A DNA stretch of 64,000 bases from Deltaproteobacteria bacterium (GCA_020060215.1 JAGVAP010000060.1:1-64000), one strand, 5' to 3'. Positions 41,796-51,624 are shown, counted from the stretch's first letter. A program made the numbers and translations. Notes: generated by a model not told the origin, from the sequence alone.

Positions 41796-43073
41796 GTGGA
41801 ATTCACGACCCTAAGAGGTTTCAAGGACATCCTCCCCGGCGAGGTGGGGACATGGCAGGGGGTGGAGGCCGAGGCAAGGAGGATCTTCTTCTCCTTCGGC
41901 TACCAGGAGATCAGACCCCCCCTGATGGAGATGACCGAGCTGTTCAGTCGATCCATCGGAGAAGAGACCGATATCGTCTCCAAGGAGATGTACACCCTTG
42001 AAGACGGCAGGGGGAAGGGGCTCACCCTCAGGCCCGAGGCGACCGCATCCATGGTCAGGGCATACATCCAGCACCGCCTCTATCAGAACAACCCCCTGGT
42101 GAAGCTCTTCACCATCGGTCCCATGTTCAGGCATGAGCGGCCGCAAAAGGGGAGGTTTCGGCAGTTCCACCAGATCGACGTGGAGGTCCTGGGCGACCCG
42201 GGTCCCAGAAGCGATGCAGAGGTCATCCTTCTCGCCATGACCCTTTTCTCGGCGGTCGGGCTCTCCGACCTCTCCCTCCGGATCAACTCCCTGGGCTGCC
42301 CGGTCTGCAGGCCCGTATTCAGGGACGAGCTCAGGCGCTATCTTGTCCAAAGCGCCGCCGGTCTCTGCCCCGATTGCCGGAGGAGGGCGGAAACCAATCC
42401 CCTCAGGGTCTTCGACTGCAAGGTGGAGGAGTGCCGCGGACGGGTGCGGAACGCCCCCTCCATCCTCTCCTTCATCTGCAAGGGATGCGAAGAGCACTTC
42501 AGAACCCTGCAGGAGTCCCTCCGCGATGCCGGGCTCTCCTTTGTCCAGGACCCGACCCTGGTCCGGGGGCTCGACTATTACACCCGAACCGCATTCGAGG
42601 TCCAGACCGAGAGGTTGGGTTCGCAGAATGCAGTGGCCGGGGGAGGACGCTACGACGGACTGGTCAGGCAGCTTGGAGGCCCCGACCACCCCGGCATCGG
42701 ATTTGCCGTGGGCATGGAGAGGCTGATCGCGCTCCTGGAAGAGGCCCATGGCAGCAAGCCTGCGCAGGGGCCCGATGTGTTCATCGTGGCCCTGGGCGGG
42801 GATGCGGAGAAAAGGGGTTTCAGGTGGGTGGACGAGCTCAGGCGCGCGGGGCTCTGGGCCGAGATGGAATACAGCTCCAAGGGATTGAAGGCGCAGATGA
42901 AGAGCGCCGATCGACTCGGTGCCCGAAAGGTCGTGATCGTGGGGGAAAATGAGCTCGCCTCCGGCAAGGCCGTCCTCAGGGACATGGCCACCAAGGCCCA
43001 GGAGGAGATCGGCCTCGAGGGTCTGGTGGAAAGGGTGAAGACGGCGTGCAGACCTCCGGAGGTAGATCCATGA
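41796..43073 (+). CDS. hisS: Histidyl-tRNA synthetase
   Basis: Class II aminoacyl-tRNA synthetase for tRNA-His, 425 residues from GTG at 41796 (GGAAG upstream). Motif 1 and 2 regions are present (LTLRPEATASMVRAYIQHRLY, FTIGPMFRHERPQKGRFRQFHQIDVE) as are the histidine-specific loop LVRGLDYYTRTAFEVQ and motif 3 GGRYDGLVRQLGGP...GFAVGMERL. The anticodon-binding domain follows after about residue 325. It overlaps aspS by ATGA, a common bacterial pairing. Confidence 0.97.
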   Translation: MEFTTLRGFKDILPGEVGTWQGVEAEARRIFFSFGYQEIRPPLMEMTELFSRSIGEETDIVSKEMYTLEDGRGKGLTLRPEATASMVRAYIQHRLYQNNPLVKLFTIGPMFRHERPQKGRFRQFHQIDVEVLGDPGPRSDAEVILLAMTLFSAVGLSDLSLRINSLGCPVCRPVFRDELRRYLVQSAAGLCPDCRRRAETNPLRVFDCKVEECRGRVRNAPSILSFICKGCEEHFRTLQESLRDAGLSFVQDPTLVRGLDYYTRTAFEVQTERLGSQNAVAGGGRYDGLVRQLGGPDHPGIGFAVGMERLIALLEEAHGSKPAQGPDVFIVALGGDAEKRGFRWVDELRRAGLWAEMEYSSKGLKAQMKSADRLGARKVVIVGENELASGKAVLRDMATKAQEEIGLEGLVERVKTACRPPEVDP

Positions 43074-44875
43074 GAGAGACGGAAGATTTTCATCTTGACC
43101 CGCTGGGAGAGTGGAAAAGGACCCACGACTGCGGGACCTTGACGGCCGCGGACATCGGCAGAGAAGTGACGCTCATGGGCTGGGTGAACGGCCGCAGGGA
43201 CCTCGGCAACCTGATCTTCATCGATCTTCGGGACAGGGAAGGGATCACCCAGATCGTCTTCGACCCGAACATCGGCCCCGCTGCCCATCAGAGGGCGCAT
43301 GTCTTGAGGAACGAATGGGTATGCGCGGTCCGGGGAACGGTCTCGCCGCGGCTCAAGGGGCAGGAGAACCCCAAGCTCCCCACCGGAGAGATCGAGGTCA
43401 AGGCGTCGGAGATCAGGCTCCTGAACAGGACCGAGACCCCGCCCTTTCAGGTGGACGGCTCGGTCGACGCGTCCGAGACGCTCCGTCTCAAGTACCGGTA
43501 CCTCGAGCTGAGAAGAAAGCGGGTCTTCGAGAACCTGCGTCGGCGCCATCGCATGACGGCCGCCATCAGGGACTACCTGAACAGGGCCGGTTTCATCGAG
43601 GTCGAGACCCCCTTTCTCACGAAGAGCACCCCCGAAGGGGCGAGGGACTACCTGGTTCCGAGCCGGGTGAGCAAAGGGCACTTCTACGCCCTCCCCCAGT
43701 CGCCTCAGCTCTTCAAACAGCTCCTCATGGTGGCGGGGTTCGACAAGTACTACCAGGTGGTCCGATGCTTCCGGGACGAGGACCTGAGGGCCGACCGGCA
43801 GCCCGAGTTTACCCAGGTGGACCTCGAGATGTCCTTCGTGAACGAGGATGGGGTGATCGGGATCGTGGAAGGCATGCTCGCCGAGCTCTTCCGCACGATC
43901 CTCGGCAGGGAGATCTCCCTCCCCATCGCGAGGCTCGAATACCGGGACGCGATGGAGCGGTTCGGCACGGACCGCCCGGACCTCAGGGTCGGAATGGAGA
44001 TGGTGGAGATCACGGACCTGGTCCAGGGGTCCGGATTCCAGGTCTTCAAGGACGTGATCGCAGCGGGAGGCGTGGTCAAGGGGATCAGGGTCGCATCCGG
44101 CGCTGCGGTGATCTCCAGAAAGCAGCTGGATGAGCTGTCGAAGCTGGCGGCCGGCTGGGGCGCAAAGGGGCTGCTCTCGGCCAAGATCGGCGGGGAGGGC
44201 TGGCAGTCCTCCATGAGCAAGTTCCTGGAGCCCGAGACCATGGCCTCCATCGATCTCCGCATGGGCGCCCAACCGGGGGATCTCATGCTCTTCGTGGCCG
44301 ACCGGAGAAAGACGGCCAACCAGGTCCTCGGACAGACCCGGCTGGAGCTGGCCAGGAGACTGCGCCTGACGAGACCCGGGGAGCACGCGCTGGTGTGGGT
44401 CACGAGGTTCCCTCTCCTCGAATACAACGAGGCCGAAGGGAGACTCGACGCGGTCCACCACCCCTTCACCTCGCCCATGGAAGAGGACATTCCTCTTCTG
44501 GAGCATGAACCGGAAAAGGTACGGGCCAGGGCCTATGACATCGTGCTGAACGGAAATGAGATCGGCGGCGGAAGCGTCAGGATTCACAATATCTCCCTGC
44601 AGGAGAAGATCTTCGGCCTCCTCGGGATCTCCAAGGAAGACGCGGACCGGAAGTTCGGCTTCTTCCTCGAGGCGCTCCGGTACGGCGCTCCGCCCCATGC
44701 AGGGATCGCGCTGGGTCTCGATCGACTGGCGGCCATCCTCTCGGGAGTCGACTCCATCCGGGAGGTCATCGCCTTCCCCAAGACCGCCACGGCCGCCTGC
44801 CCCATCTCCGACGCCCCCTCCAGGGTGGACAGCAGGCAGCTGGAGGAGCTGGGGATCAGGCTCGTCGAAGAATAG
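43070..44875 (+). CDS. aspS: Aspartyl-tRNA synthetase
   Basis: Class II synthetase of 601 residues with the OB-fold anticodon domain first (EVTLMGWVNGRRDLGNLIFIDLRDREG), then the catalytic core with motif 2 (YYQVVRCFRDEDLRADRQPEFTQVDLEMSF) and the bacterial GAD insertion (about 290-420). Motif 3 is GIALGLDRLAAILSG. ATG at 43070 follows GGAGGT by six bases; a GTG at 43046 is less likely. Whether it is discriminating or also charges tRNA-Asn cannot be told from the window. Confidence 0.97.
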   Translation: MRETEDFHLDPLGEWKRTHDCGTLTAADIGREVTLMGWVNGRRDLGNLIFIDLRDREGITQIVFDPNIGPAAHQRAHVLRNEWVCAVRGTVSPRLKGQENPKLPTGEIEVKASEIRLLNRTETPPFQVDGSVDASETLRLKYRYLELRRKRVFENLRRRHRMTAAIRDYLNRAGFIEVETPFLTKSTPEGARDYLVPSRVSKGHFYALPQSPQLFKQLLMVAGFDKYYQVVRCFRDEDLRADRQPEFTQVDLEMSFVNEDGVIGIVEGMLAELFRTILGREISLPIARLEYRDAMERFGTDRPDLRVGMEMVEITDLVQGSGFQVFKDVIAAGGVVKGIRVASGAAVISRKQLDELSKLAAGWGAKGLLSAKIGGEGWQSSMSKFLEPETMASIDLRMGAQPGDLMLFVADRRKTANQVLGQTRLELARRLRLTRPGEHALVWVTRFPLLEYNEAEGRLDAVHHPFTSPMEEDIPLLEHEPEKVRARAYDIVLNGNEIGGGSVRIHNISLQEKIFGLLGISKEDADRKFGFFLEALRYGAPPHAGIALGLDRLAAILSGVDSIREVIAFPKTATAACPISDAPSRVDSRQLEELGIRLVEE

Positions 44876-44897
44876 CACAAGGTTTTCCGAAGGAGCT

Positions 44898-44928
44898 GTA
44901 GGATGGGTGGAGGGAACCGAAACCCATC
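44898..44928. repeat. GTAG-headed REP-like palindrome, copy 2
   Basis: GTAG (44898-44901), GATGGGT (44902-44908) and ACCCATC (44922-44928) repeat copy 1 at 8-38, differing only within the 13-base loop. It lies 22 bases downstream of aspS. Confidence 0.65.
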
Positions 44929-45009
44929 TCTTGGAGACAGCGGGAGAGATCGTATCCTTGGAAAAGAAGTGCGCCCCGAGCCGCCCTTTTTGGTCTCGAA
45001 CAAGTCCGG

Positions 45010-45048
45010 CCGTAGCATTCCGAAAATGAGCGTTTTTCGGTCTTACGG
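45010..45048. repeat. Stem-loop in the aspS-PxxKW spacer
   Basis: An outer stem CCGTA/TACGG (45010-45014, 45044-45048) encloses an inner stem CCGAAAA/TTTTCGG (45020-45026, 45034-45040). There is no run of T after it, so it is not a standard terminator. The rest of the 332-base spacer holds the REP-like copy and the promoter below and no clear gene. Confidence 0.45.
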
Positions 45049-45139
45049 CATCTCCCGTCAGACAAAAAGCAGTCTCTCTGCGACTCTGCGGTGAACTCCT
45101 GATCCCGGAGTGCTTCGTGCGAATCAGCTGATAAACATC

Positions 45140-45168
45140 TTGACTTTTTGAGGCGAATGCCCTATAGT
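45140..45168 (+). promoter_or_regulatory. Strong sigma-70-type promoter for the PxxKW gene
   Basis: TTGACT (45140-45145), a 17-base spacer and TATAGT (45163-45168) match the consensus at ten of twelve positions. The gene starts 40 bases after the -10. Confidence 0.8.
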
Positions 45169-45207
45169 TCGTCGTTTAGCAATTTCCTGAGAAAGGACGT
45201 GATAGCC

Positions 45208-45489
45208 ATGGTTTGTACATCCTCCAAAAAAGGCGTTGAGTGCTTCTTCATGAGCAAGAACGGCTGCCAGTTCAACGGCGGCTCCTGCCATCCTATCGTG
45301 GATGCCTGCAACGGCTGCCAGAAGGCCAAAGAATTCCCTACCGGAAAGTTCTGCCTGATCTTCCCGGAGCCGGCTACCAAGTGGCGCAGCGGAAAATGCA
45401 ACATGGCCACCCATGTGGAAAAGAATGCAGCGCCCAAAGAGCCCGTGAAGATCAATCCCCTGAAGGCCTCGAAGCGTTCGGTCAAGTAG
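45208..45489 (+). CDS. PxxKW family cysteine-rich protein
   Basis: A 93-residue protein starting MVCTSSKKGVECFF at 45208. It has seven cysteines (VCTSSKKGVEC, GCQFNGGSC, DACNGC, FC, KC) and the family motif PATKW (P-x-x-K-W) followed by RSGKCNMATH. The cysteine pairs suggest a bound metal or Fe-S cluster; the role is unknown. Its strong dedicated promoter suggests high expression. The family is common in deltaproteobacterial genomes, which supports the proposed host. Confidence 0.88.
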   Translation: MVCTSSKKGVECFFMSKNGCQFNGGSCHPIVDACNGCQKAKEFPTGKFCLIFPEPATKWRSGKCNMATHVEKNAAPKEPVKINPLKASKRSVK

Positions 45490-45558
45490 ATCGGCTGGTC
45501 AAAGCTGATCGAGCGGACTCGCGTCTCCATGCGGGAGCGAGTGTGGGAGAGGTTTGCC

Positions 45559-46281
45559 CTACCTTTTCAGGTAGATGAAGAATTCCTTGTTGCCCTTGGG
45601 ACCCAGCAGAGGGGACTCCATCTCCCCTCTGACCTCCCATCCCAGGCCCGCGCCGAACTCCTGGATGCGGGCAACGACCTCCTGATGCAGCTCGGGGTTG
45701 CGGACCACCCCCCCTTTCCCCACCTGACCCCGTCCCACCTCGAACTGCGGTTTCACCAGCGCAACGATCCATCCCTGCCGGCCGAGGAGTTCGGTCACGG
45801 GGGGAAGGACCAGCCGGAGGGAGATGAAGGAGACGTCCATGGTCGCCCCATCCGGCGTCTCTTCCAGGTTCTCCGGCCGAAGGTAGCGGATATTCGTCTT
45901 CTCCAGGACCGCCACCCTGGGGTCGTTCCGAAGCCTCCAGTGGAGCTGCCCGTACCCGACATCCACGGAGATCACCCTCCTCGCCCCGTGGCGCAGGAGG
46001 CAGTCCGTGAACCCTCCTGTCGACGATCCCACATCCATGACGACCTTTTCCCTGACCTCCGGGGAAAACTGCCGGAGGGCCGCCTCCAGCTTGAGGCCGC
46101 CTCGGCTGACATAGGAGAGGAGGGGTTTGTTGAGCGAGATGGCTGCGGACTTGGAGGTGAGATGGCCGGGTTTGTCGATGCGGATGCGTTCCACCTCGAC
46201 AAGACCCTCCATGATGATCGCCCTGGCCTTTTCCCTGCTTTCCGCCAGCCCCCTTTCCACCAGGAGCTGATCCAGTCTCAT
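45559..46281 (-). CDS. tlyA: TlyA family rRNA methyltransferase
   Basis: A 240-residue protein with an N-terminal S4 RNA-binding domain (MRLDQLLVERGLAESREKARAIIMEGLVEV) and an FtsJ-type methyltransferase domain (VVMDVGSSTGGFTDCLLRHGARRVISVDVG, near 92-121; TMDVSFISLRLVLPP). TlyA enzymes 2'-O-methylate 16S and 23S rRNA; the older name hemolysin A is misleading. It closes the xse-isp-dxs operon, 16 bases after dxs, the usual place for tlyA. Confidence 0.94.
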   Translation of the reverse strand: MRLDQLLVERGLAESREKARAIIMEGLVEVERIRIDKPGHLTSKSAAISLNKPLLSYVSRGGLKLEAALRQFSPEVREKVVMDVGSSTGGFTDCLLRHGARRVISVDVGYGQLHWRLRNDPRVAVLEKTNIRYLRPENLEETPDGATMDVSFISLRLVLPPVTELLGRQGWIVALVKPQFEVGRGQVGKGGVVRNPELHQEVVARIQEFGAGLGWEVRGEMESPLLGPKGNKEFFIYLKR

Positions 46282-46297
46282 CCTGGCGCTGCCTTTC

Positions 46298-48193
46298 CTA
46301 TCCGCAGAGATGTCGGGCCTCCTTCATGATCCCCGCCACATCCAGGCCGCAGTTGCACCGCAGCCTGTCCTGGGGCCCATGCTCCAAGAAGCAATCGGGA
46401 AGCCCGAGCCTTCGCACAGGGACGGAGAGCCCCGCATCGCTGAACATCTCCAGCACGGCCCCGCCCAGCCCCCCCTGCCTGATGTTCTCCTCGACGACCA
46501 GGACCCTGCCGGCGGCCTTTGCATCATCGACCAGAGCCGGGTCGAGGGGCTTTGCGAAACGGCAGTTGACCACCCCTGCCGAAAGCCCCTCCTTCTCCAG
46601 GCGGAGGGCGGCCTCCAGGGAAGGCATGACCATGCTGCCGAAGGCGATGATGAGCAGGTCCTTCCCCTCCCTCAGCCGCTCCGACTTCCCGACCGGGATG
46701 GCCTTGAACTCACGGTCCAGGGGCACCCCGCATCCGTTTCCCCGGGGGTACCTGATGGCGGAAGGGCCGGGGAGCTGCAGGGCCGTATAGAGCATATGCC
46801 TCAACTCGTTCTCGTCTTTGGGGGCCATCACCGTCATGTTGGGGAGACTTCGAAGGTACGTCACGTCGAAGTGGCCGTGATGGGTCTGCCCGTCTTCCCC
46901 GACAATCCCACCCCGGTCCAGACAGAAGACCACGGGCAGGGCGGTCAGGCAGACATCATGGATGATCTGATCAAAGGCCCTCTGCAGGAAGGTCGAGTAG
47001 ATGGCCACGACCGGCCTGAAACCCTCGGTGGCAAGGCCGGCGGCGAAGGTGACCGCATGCTGCTCGGCGATCCCCACGTCCAGGAACCGCTCCGGGAAGA
47101 CCTCTCCGAACTTGTTCAGCCCTGTCCCCTCGGGCATGGCCGCGGTGATGGCGAAGATCTTCTCGTTCCGTCTTCCCAGCTCGATCATCGCATCGCCGAA
47201 GGCCTCGGTGTAGGTCGGGGCCTGATCGGGGCGGGCGGGACAAGCCCCGGTGGAGACGTCGAAGCAGCCAACCCCGTGGAAGTGGGTGGGGTTCTTTTCC
47301 GCAGGCCCGTATCCTTTCCCCTTGACGGTCAGCACATGGATGAGCACAGGGCCTTCGTGGTGGAGGACATGGGTGAAGGTATCGATCAGCCGATCGAGGC
47401 GATGTCCGTGGATAGGGCCCACGTACGTGAACTGAAACGCCTCGAAGAGCATGCCCGGGGTGAAGAAGGTGATCAGGGAATCCTCGCTCTTCCTGACGAT
47501 GTTGAGGATGTTCTCCCCCACGCCCGGGATGGATTTCATGAAGTTCATGAGCTCCTTCTTGAGCTGCAGGAAACGGCGACCCGCCATCTTCCGGCTCAGG
47601 AAGGAAGAGAGGGCCCCCACATTGGGGGCTATGGACATCTCGTTGTCGTTCAGGACCACGATCAGGTTCTTGGCCATGGAACCGGCCTGGTTGAGGCCCT
47701 CATAGGCCATCCCCCCGGTCATCGACCCGTCACCGATGACCGCAATGACGCGGCCTTCCTCGCCCTTCAAGGCCTTTCCGGTCGCGATCCCCAGTCCTGC
47801 GGAGACCGAGGTGCTGCTGTGCCCGGTGTTGAAGGCATCGTAGACGCTCTCCTCCCGCTTCGGGAACCCGCTCATCCCGCCATAGGTTCGGAGCGTATCG
47901 AAGAGCTCTCGTCGTCCCGTGAGAAGCTTGTGGGTGTAAGACTGGTGGCCGACGTCCCAGATGATCTTGTCCCCGGGCGCGTTGAAGACATAGTGCAGGG
48001 CAATGGTCAGCTCCACCACCCCGAGGTTGGGGGCCAGGTGCCCGCCCGTCCTGGAGACCGTCTCGATGATCTTCCGCCGCACCTCCGAGGCGACCTCGTT
48101 CAGCTCCCGGATGCTCAGTCTCTTCAGGTCTGAAGGAGTGTTGATGGTCTCCAACAGCCGATAGGGTTTATGATGGTTGTTGTTCTTCTTCAT
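46298..48193 (-). CDS. dxs: 1-deoxy-D-xylulose-5-phosphate synthase
   Basis: Thiamine-diphosphate enzyme that joins pyruvate and glyceraldehyde 3-phosphate to start the non-mevalonate isoprenoid pathway. The 631-residue protein has the TPP motif [18 protein letters not shown] (near 155), [15 protein letters not shown] near 80 and the transketolase central domain [15 protein letters not shown]. Its ATG overlaps the ispA stop by four bases. Confidence 0.97.
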   Translation of the reverse strand: MKKNNNHHKPYRLLETINTPSDLKRLSIRELNEVASEVRRKIIETVSRTGGHLAPNLGVVELTIALHYVFNAPGDKIIWDVGHQSYTHKLLTGRRELFDTLRTYGGMSGFPKREESVYDAFNTGHSSTSVSAGLGIATGKALKGEEGRVIAVIGDGSMTGGMAYEGLNQAGSMAKNLIVVLNDNEMSIAPNVGALSSFLSRKMAGRRFLQLKKELMNFMKSIPGVGENILNIVRKSEDSLITFFTPGMLFEAFQFTYVGPIHGHRLDRLIDTFTHVLHHEGPVLIHVLTVKGKGYGPAEKNPTHFHGVGCFDVSTGACPARPDQAPTYTEAFGDAMIELGRRNEKIFAITAAMPEGTGLNKFGEVFPERFLDVGIAEQHAVTFAAGLATEGFRPVVAIYSTFLQRAFDQIIHDVCLTALPVVFCLDRGGIVGEDGQTHHGHFDVTYLRSLPNMTVMAPKDENELRHMLYTALQLPGPSAIRYPRGNGCGVPLDREFKAIPVGKSERLREGKDLLIIAFGSMVMPSLEAALRLEKEGLSAGVVNCRFAKPLDPALVDDAKAAGRVLVVEENIRQGGLGGAVLEMFSDAGLSVPVRRLGLPDCFLEHGPQDRLRCNCGLDVAGIMKEARHLCG

Positions 48194-49086
48194 TGCTGCC
48201 TTTCGATGATATAGGAGGCCAGTTTTCTCAGTGGATCGGCCTTCTGATCAAGTCCCTCGAGGGCCTGGATAGCCATGCCGACGAGCTCCTTCTGGATGGC
48301 CTTGGATCTCCTCAGACCCAACACCGATGGGTAGGTGATCTTCTCCTTTTGCGCATCCCCTCCCGTCTTCTTGCCCGTCTTCTCCGGATCGCCCTCGATA
48401 TCCAGTATATCATCCGCGATCTGGAATGCGAGCCCCACGGCATCGCCATAGTCCGAGATCGCCTTGATCTGCTCTTCTTTTCCATTCCCGAGGATGGCGC
48501 CCGAGACCACCGAAGCGCTGATCATGGCCCCTGTCTTGTGGGTGTGGATATACTCCACCAGGGAGGGCTTCGGCTTCACCTTGGCCCCTTGCGAGACGAT
48601 GTCCACAACCTGCCCCCCGACCATACCCCGGTATCCTGCGGCCCGGGCGATGAGACCGACGACCTGCAGGAGCGCGGCCGGATCCGGCCCGGGCTCCCCG
48701 GCCATGGAGATCAGGCCGAAGGCCTCGGTCAGGAGCCCATCCCCCGCAAGCAGGGCCACCGCTTCTCCGAACACCTTGTGGTTGGTCGGTTTCCCCCTCC
48801 TGAGGTCGTCGTTGTCCATGGCGGGGAGGTCATCGTGGATCAGGGAGTAGGTGTGGATCATCTCCAGCCCGCACGCCACCGGAAGGACCGCGGATTCGTC
48901 TCCACCCACCGCTGCACAGCCGGCCATGCAGAGGATCGGCCTCAGCCTCTTGCCGCCCGCGAAAAGGCTGTAGTTCATGGCCCGGACAACCACCCCCGCG
49001 GGACCCTCGGGCCTGGCAGCGAACCTCTCCAGGGCATCGTCCACGATCTTTTTCCGTTCTTTGAGATAGGCCTGGAGATCCATCAC
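48190..49086 (-). CDS. ispA: Farnesyl/geranylgeranyl diphosphate synthase
   Basis: Trans-prenyltransferase of 298 residues that condenses isopentenyl diphosphate with allylic diphosphates. The first aspartate-rich motif is [14 protein letters not shown] (near 85-98) and the second is DDILDIEGD near 230. Chain length (C15 or C20) cannot be fixed by eye. It overlaps xseB upstream and dxs downstream by four bases each, so all three are coupled. Confidence 0.96.
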   Translation of the reverse strand: MMDLQAYLKERKKIVDDALERFAARPEGPAGVVVRAMNYSLFAGGKRLRPILCMAGCAAVGGDESAVLPVACGLEMIHTYSLIHDDLPAMDNDDLRRGKPTNHKVFGEAVALLAGDGLLTEAFGLISMAGEPGPDPAALLQVVGLIARAAGYRGMVGGQVVDIVSQGAKVKPKPSLVEYIHTHKTGAMISASVVSGAILGNGKEEQIKAISDYGDAVGLAFQIADDILDIEGDPEKTGKKTGGDAQKEKITYPSVLGLRRSKAIQKELVGMAIQALEGLDQKADPLRKLASYIIERQQ

Positions 49087-49325
49087 GCCTCCTCGACCTT
49101 CTGCTCGGTCTCAAAGGGCTGCTGAACCAGTTTGCCGGTGCTGTCCTTCATCAGGATGGTCACCTTTCTCTCCGCCTCGTCCAGTTTTTGGGTGCAGAAC
49201 CGGACCAGCGCCATGCCTTCCTCGAAGACCTTGAGGGATTCGTCGAGAGAGAGGTCCCCCCCCTCCAGGCTCTGCACGATCGACTCAAGGCGCTCCATGG
49301 CCGTCTCGAATTTTCTCTCTTCCAT
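49083..49325 (-). CDS. xseB: Exodeoxyribonuclease VII small subunit
   Basis: An 80-residue all-helical subunit that binds XseA in exonuclease VII, which degrades single-stranded DNA. The sequence KFETAMERLESIVQSLEGGDLSLDESLKVFEEGMALVR is the family signature. ATG at 49325 is chosen; the longer frame upstream reads the antisense of the peptidase. It stands two bases after the M23 gene and overlaps ispA. Confidence 0.96.
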   Translation of the reverse strand: MEERKFETAMERLESIVQSLEGGDLSLDESLKVFEEGMALVRFCTQKLDEAERKVTILMKDSTGKLVQQPFETEQKVEEA

Positions 49326-49327
49326 AA

Positions 49328-50284
49328 TCACTCCAGTTCCACGCTCAGGTTGACCAACCGCAGGGGATCCACCCGGGCGCCGTTGACCCGCACCCCGAGA
49401 TGGAGGTGGGGCCCCGTAGACCGGCCCGTCGATCCCACATGCCCGATGATGTCTCCCTTCCCGACGCGCTGCTGTTCCTCTACCAGGATCTTCTCCAGAT
49501 GAAAGTACATGGTGTGGATGCCGCCGCCATGGTCGATCACCACCGACCGGCCGCTGAAGAAGTGATCGCACGTGAGGACCACCCGGCCGTGATTCATCGC
49601 CCTTACCGGCACTCCGAGATGGGCCTTCAGATCCACCCCCGAGTGGGGAGAACGGGGTTCGCCGTTGATGTAATTCCTCAAACCAAACCGGCCGCTGACC
49701 TCTCCCTCCACGGGAATCAGGAAACGGCTGCGCCAAAGGGGCGCGGCAGGTGGGCCGTTCAGGACGGCTTTCATCTCGGCCGACTCCCTCTTCACCCTCT
49801 CAAGGGTCGGTCCGTCCAGCTCGACCATCTCCCTTGGAAGGGTGATCCGTCTCTCACCGTAGTCCTTGCTCTCGACGGTGATACCGACACTCTTCTCCCG
49901 ACCCGAGGGGGTTGTCAATATTTTCAACGGATGTACCTGGGGCACGGATTTCAGATCGACTCCCAGGAAAGCGCACCATTCCCCCTTCCCGCGGGCGACC
50001 ATGGGGATCTCCCTCTCCATCCAGGACACCTTCAAGGTCTCCCCTTCCCCGGCCCTCACCCTCAGCAGGAAGACGTCGCCCTGGGATACCCGTTGAGACG
50101 ATAGGATGACCTCCGGGACCGCTGACCGAGCGGTCCCCACCCCTGCCCAGGAACAGAGGGCGGCGATGAAAACGAGCAGGACCGCGGCCACGGCCCCGAG
50201 CCGTAAACCTATTCGGTTTGCCGCAGGCAATTCGACGGCCTTTCCGCACACGATTTCGTCGGGTCCACCTTTTCGACCACGCAC
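49328..50284 (-). CDS. M23-family (LytM) peptidase inserted between xseA and xseB
   Basis: A 318-residue exported zinc metallopeptidase. A hydrophobic segment near 27-47 (RLGAVAAVLLVFIAALCSWAG) is a signal or anchor; an Ig-like region follows, then the M23 domain (about 185-310) with intact ligands HSGVD and GPHLHLGV plus the HTMYFHL strand. Family members cut peptidoglycan cross-bridges or activate amidases. The start is uncertain: GTG at 50284 overlaps xseA by 76 bases, and later alternatives (GTG or TTG) are possible. It splits the usual xseA-xseB pair. Confidence 0.88.
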   Translation of the reverse strand: MRGRKGGPDEIVCGKAVELPAANRIGLRLGAVAAVLLVFIAALCSWAGVGTARSAVPEVILSSQRVSQGDVFLLRVRAGEGETLKVSWMEREIPMVARGKGEWCAFLGVDLKSVPQVHPLKILTTPSGREKSVGITVESKDYGERRITLPREMVELDGPTLERVKRESAEMKAVLNGPPAAPLWRSRFLIPVEGEVSGRFGLRNYINGEPRSPHSGVDLKAHLGVPVRAMNHGRVVLTCDHFFSGRSVVIDHGGGIHTMYFHLEKILVEEQQRVGKGDIIGHVGSTGRSTGPHLHLGVRVNGARVDPLRLVNLSVELE

Positions 50285-51624
50285 TCCAGCTCCCCTTTCG
50301 CGAGTGTCACGCGCACCCGGTTTCCCCGCTCCACACCGGATGCATCGTGCAGGACGTTTCCCTCGGGCAGCTTGCGGGTGATGCTGAAGCCCCTTGCAAG
50401 GATGGTGAACGGGCTCACGTCCTTCAGTTTTCCCGCCCGCCGGGACAGCTCCATCCGAGATCCCTTCAGCCTGCCCGATATCTGAAGGATCATCGACCGC
50501 CTGTGGAAATCGATCCTCTGCCGGGTCATCCCGATCCGCTGCACCGGCGCATTGAGAAAGAGCGGTCGCAGTTCGGCCCGGAGACGGCCCCTCCTCTCTC
50601 TGATCACGGCCCGCACAGATCTCCCCAGCCTCCCGTTCAGATCATCGAGACGCTGCCACAGGTCGGCGACCCGCCTCCTCGGATCGCGCACCCTGCGGGC
50701 CACCCCTTCCACCCTTTTCCGCAGCCCAAGGATGGTCCCGGCCATTCCCGTGTGGAGCCTCTCCCGCATCTCTCGAAGACGGACCTGGAGCATCTCCTTT
50801 TCGACCACCAGGAGCTCTGCAGCCGCCGACGGTGTGGGTGCCCTGAGGTCGGCGACGAGATCCGAGATGGTGACATCGATCTCATGCCCGACGGCCGAGA
50901 CCACCGGGATGCGTGAGCCATGGATGGCCAGGGCCACCGACTCCTCGTTGAAGCACCACAGATCTTCGAGGGAACCGCCCCCCCGCGTCAATACAATGAC
51001 ATCCACCCGCAGGAAACGGTTCACCCATTCCAGGGCAGAGGCGATCTCGGCCGCCGCCCCTTCACCCTGGACCTTTACGGGAACGATCGTGATCTCCAGG
51101 TTGGAGAACCGACGGTGGATCACCCGCAGGAAGTCGCGGACGGCCGCGCCGGTCGGAGAAGTGATGACCGCCACCCGCTGGGGGAGGTAGGGAAGAGGTT
51201 TCTTGCATGCCGGGTCAAAAAGACCCTGGGCCGCGAGCTTCCGCTTGAGCTGTTCAAAGGCGAGCGCCAGGGCGCCTACACCCAGGGGCTCGATGTAATC
51301 GAGCACGAGCTGGTACTCCCCGCGCGGCTCGTAGACCGCAAGCCTGCCCTGGGCAATGATCTTCATGCCGTCTTCGGGGAGAAACCTGAGGCACCGGGCC
51401 TGCATGCGAAACATGACCGCCCTGATCTGGCTCTTTTCGTCCTTCAGGGAGAGGTACAGATGTCCGGAAGTGGGGGCGCGAAAGTTGGAGACCTCCCCCT
51501 CCACCCAGATGAATTCGAAATGGCTCTCCAGGAGCGCCCGGATCTCGTTCGTCAGTCCGGAGACGGTGTATATGCGAGGACTTACCCCGGGGGATTCCTC
51601 ACTGCAATAATCTGTTTCTTCCAT
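50209..51624 (-). CDS. xseA: Exodeoxyribonuclease VII large subunit
   Basis: The 471-residue catalytic subunit. An N-terminal OB-fold (FIWVEGEVSNFRAPTSGHLYLSLKDEKSQIRAVMF, about 34-70) precedes the exonuclease domain (VAVITSPTGAAVRDFLRVIHRR near 148, VIVLTRGGGSLEDLWCFNEE near 207, SAVGHEIDVTISDLVADLRAPTPSAAAEL near 243) and a long coiled coil. It is the first gene of the operon running to tlyA. Confidence 0.97.
   Translation of the reverse strand: MEETDYCSEESPGVSPRIYTVSGLTNEIRALLESHFEFIWVEGEVSNFRAPTSGHLYLSLKDEKSQIRAVMFRMQARCLRFLPEDGMKIIAQGRLAVYEPRGEYQLVLDYIEPLGVGALALAFEQLKRKLAAQGLFDPACKKPLPYLPQRVAVITSPTGAAVRDFLRVIHRRFSNLEITIVPVKVQGEGAAAEIASALEWVNRFLRVDVIVLTRGGGSLEDLWCFNEESVALAIHGSRIPVVSAVGHEIDVTISDLVADLRAPTPSAAAELLVVEKEMLQVRLREMRERLHTGMAGTILGLRKRVEGVARRVRDPRRRVADLWQRLDDLNGRLGRSVRAVIRERRGRLRAELRPLFLNAPVQRIGMTRQRIDFHRRSMILQISGRLKGSRMELSRRAGKLKDVSPFTILARGFSITRKLPEGNVLHDASGVERGNRVRVTLAKGELECVVEKVDPTKSCAERPSNCLRQTE

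Noticed and set aside
42650..44878. A 742-codon minus-strand open frame
   Set aside because: Antisense to aspS and the end of hisS, which have intact synthetase motifs.
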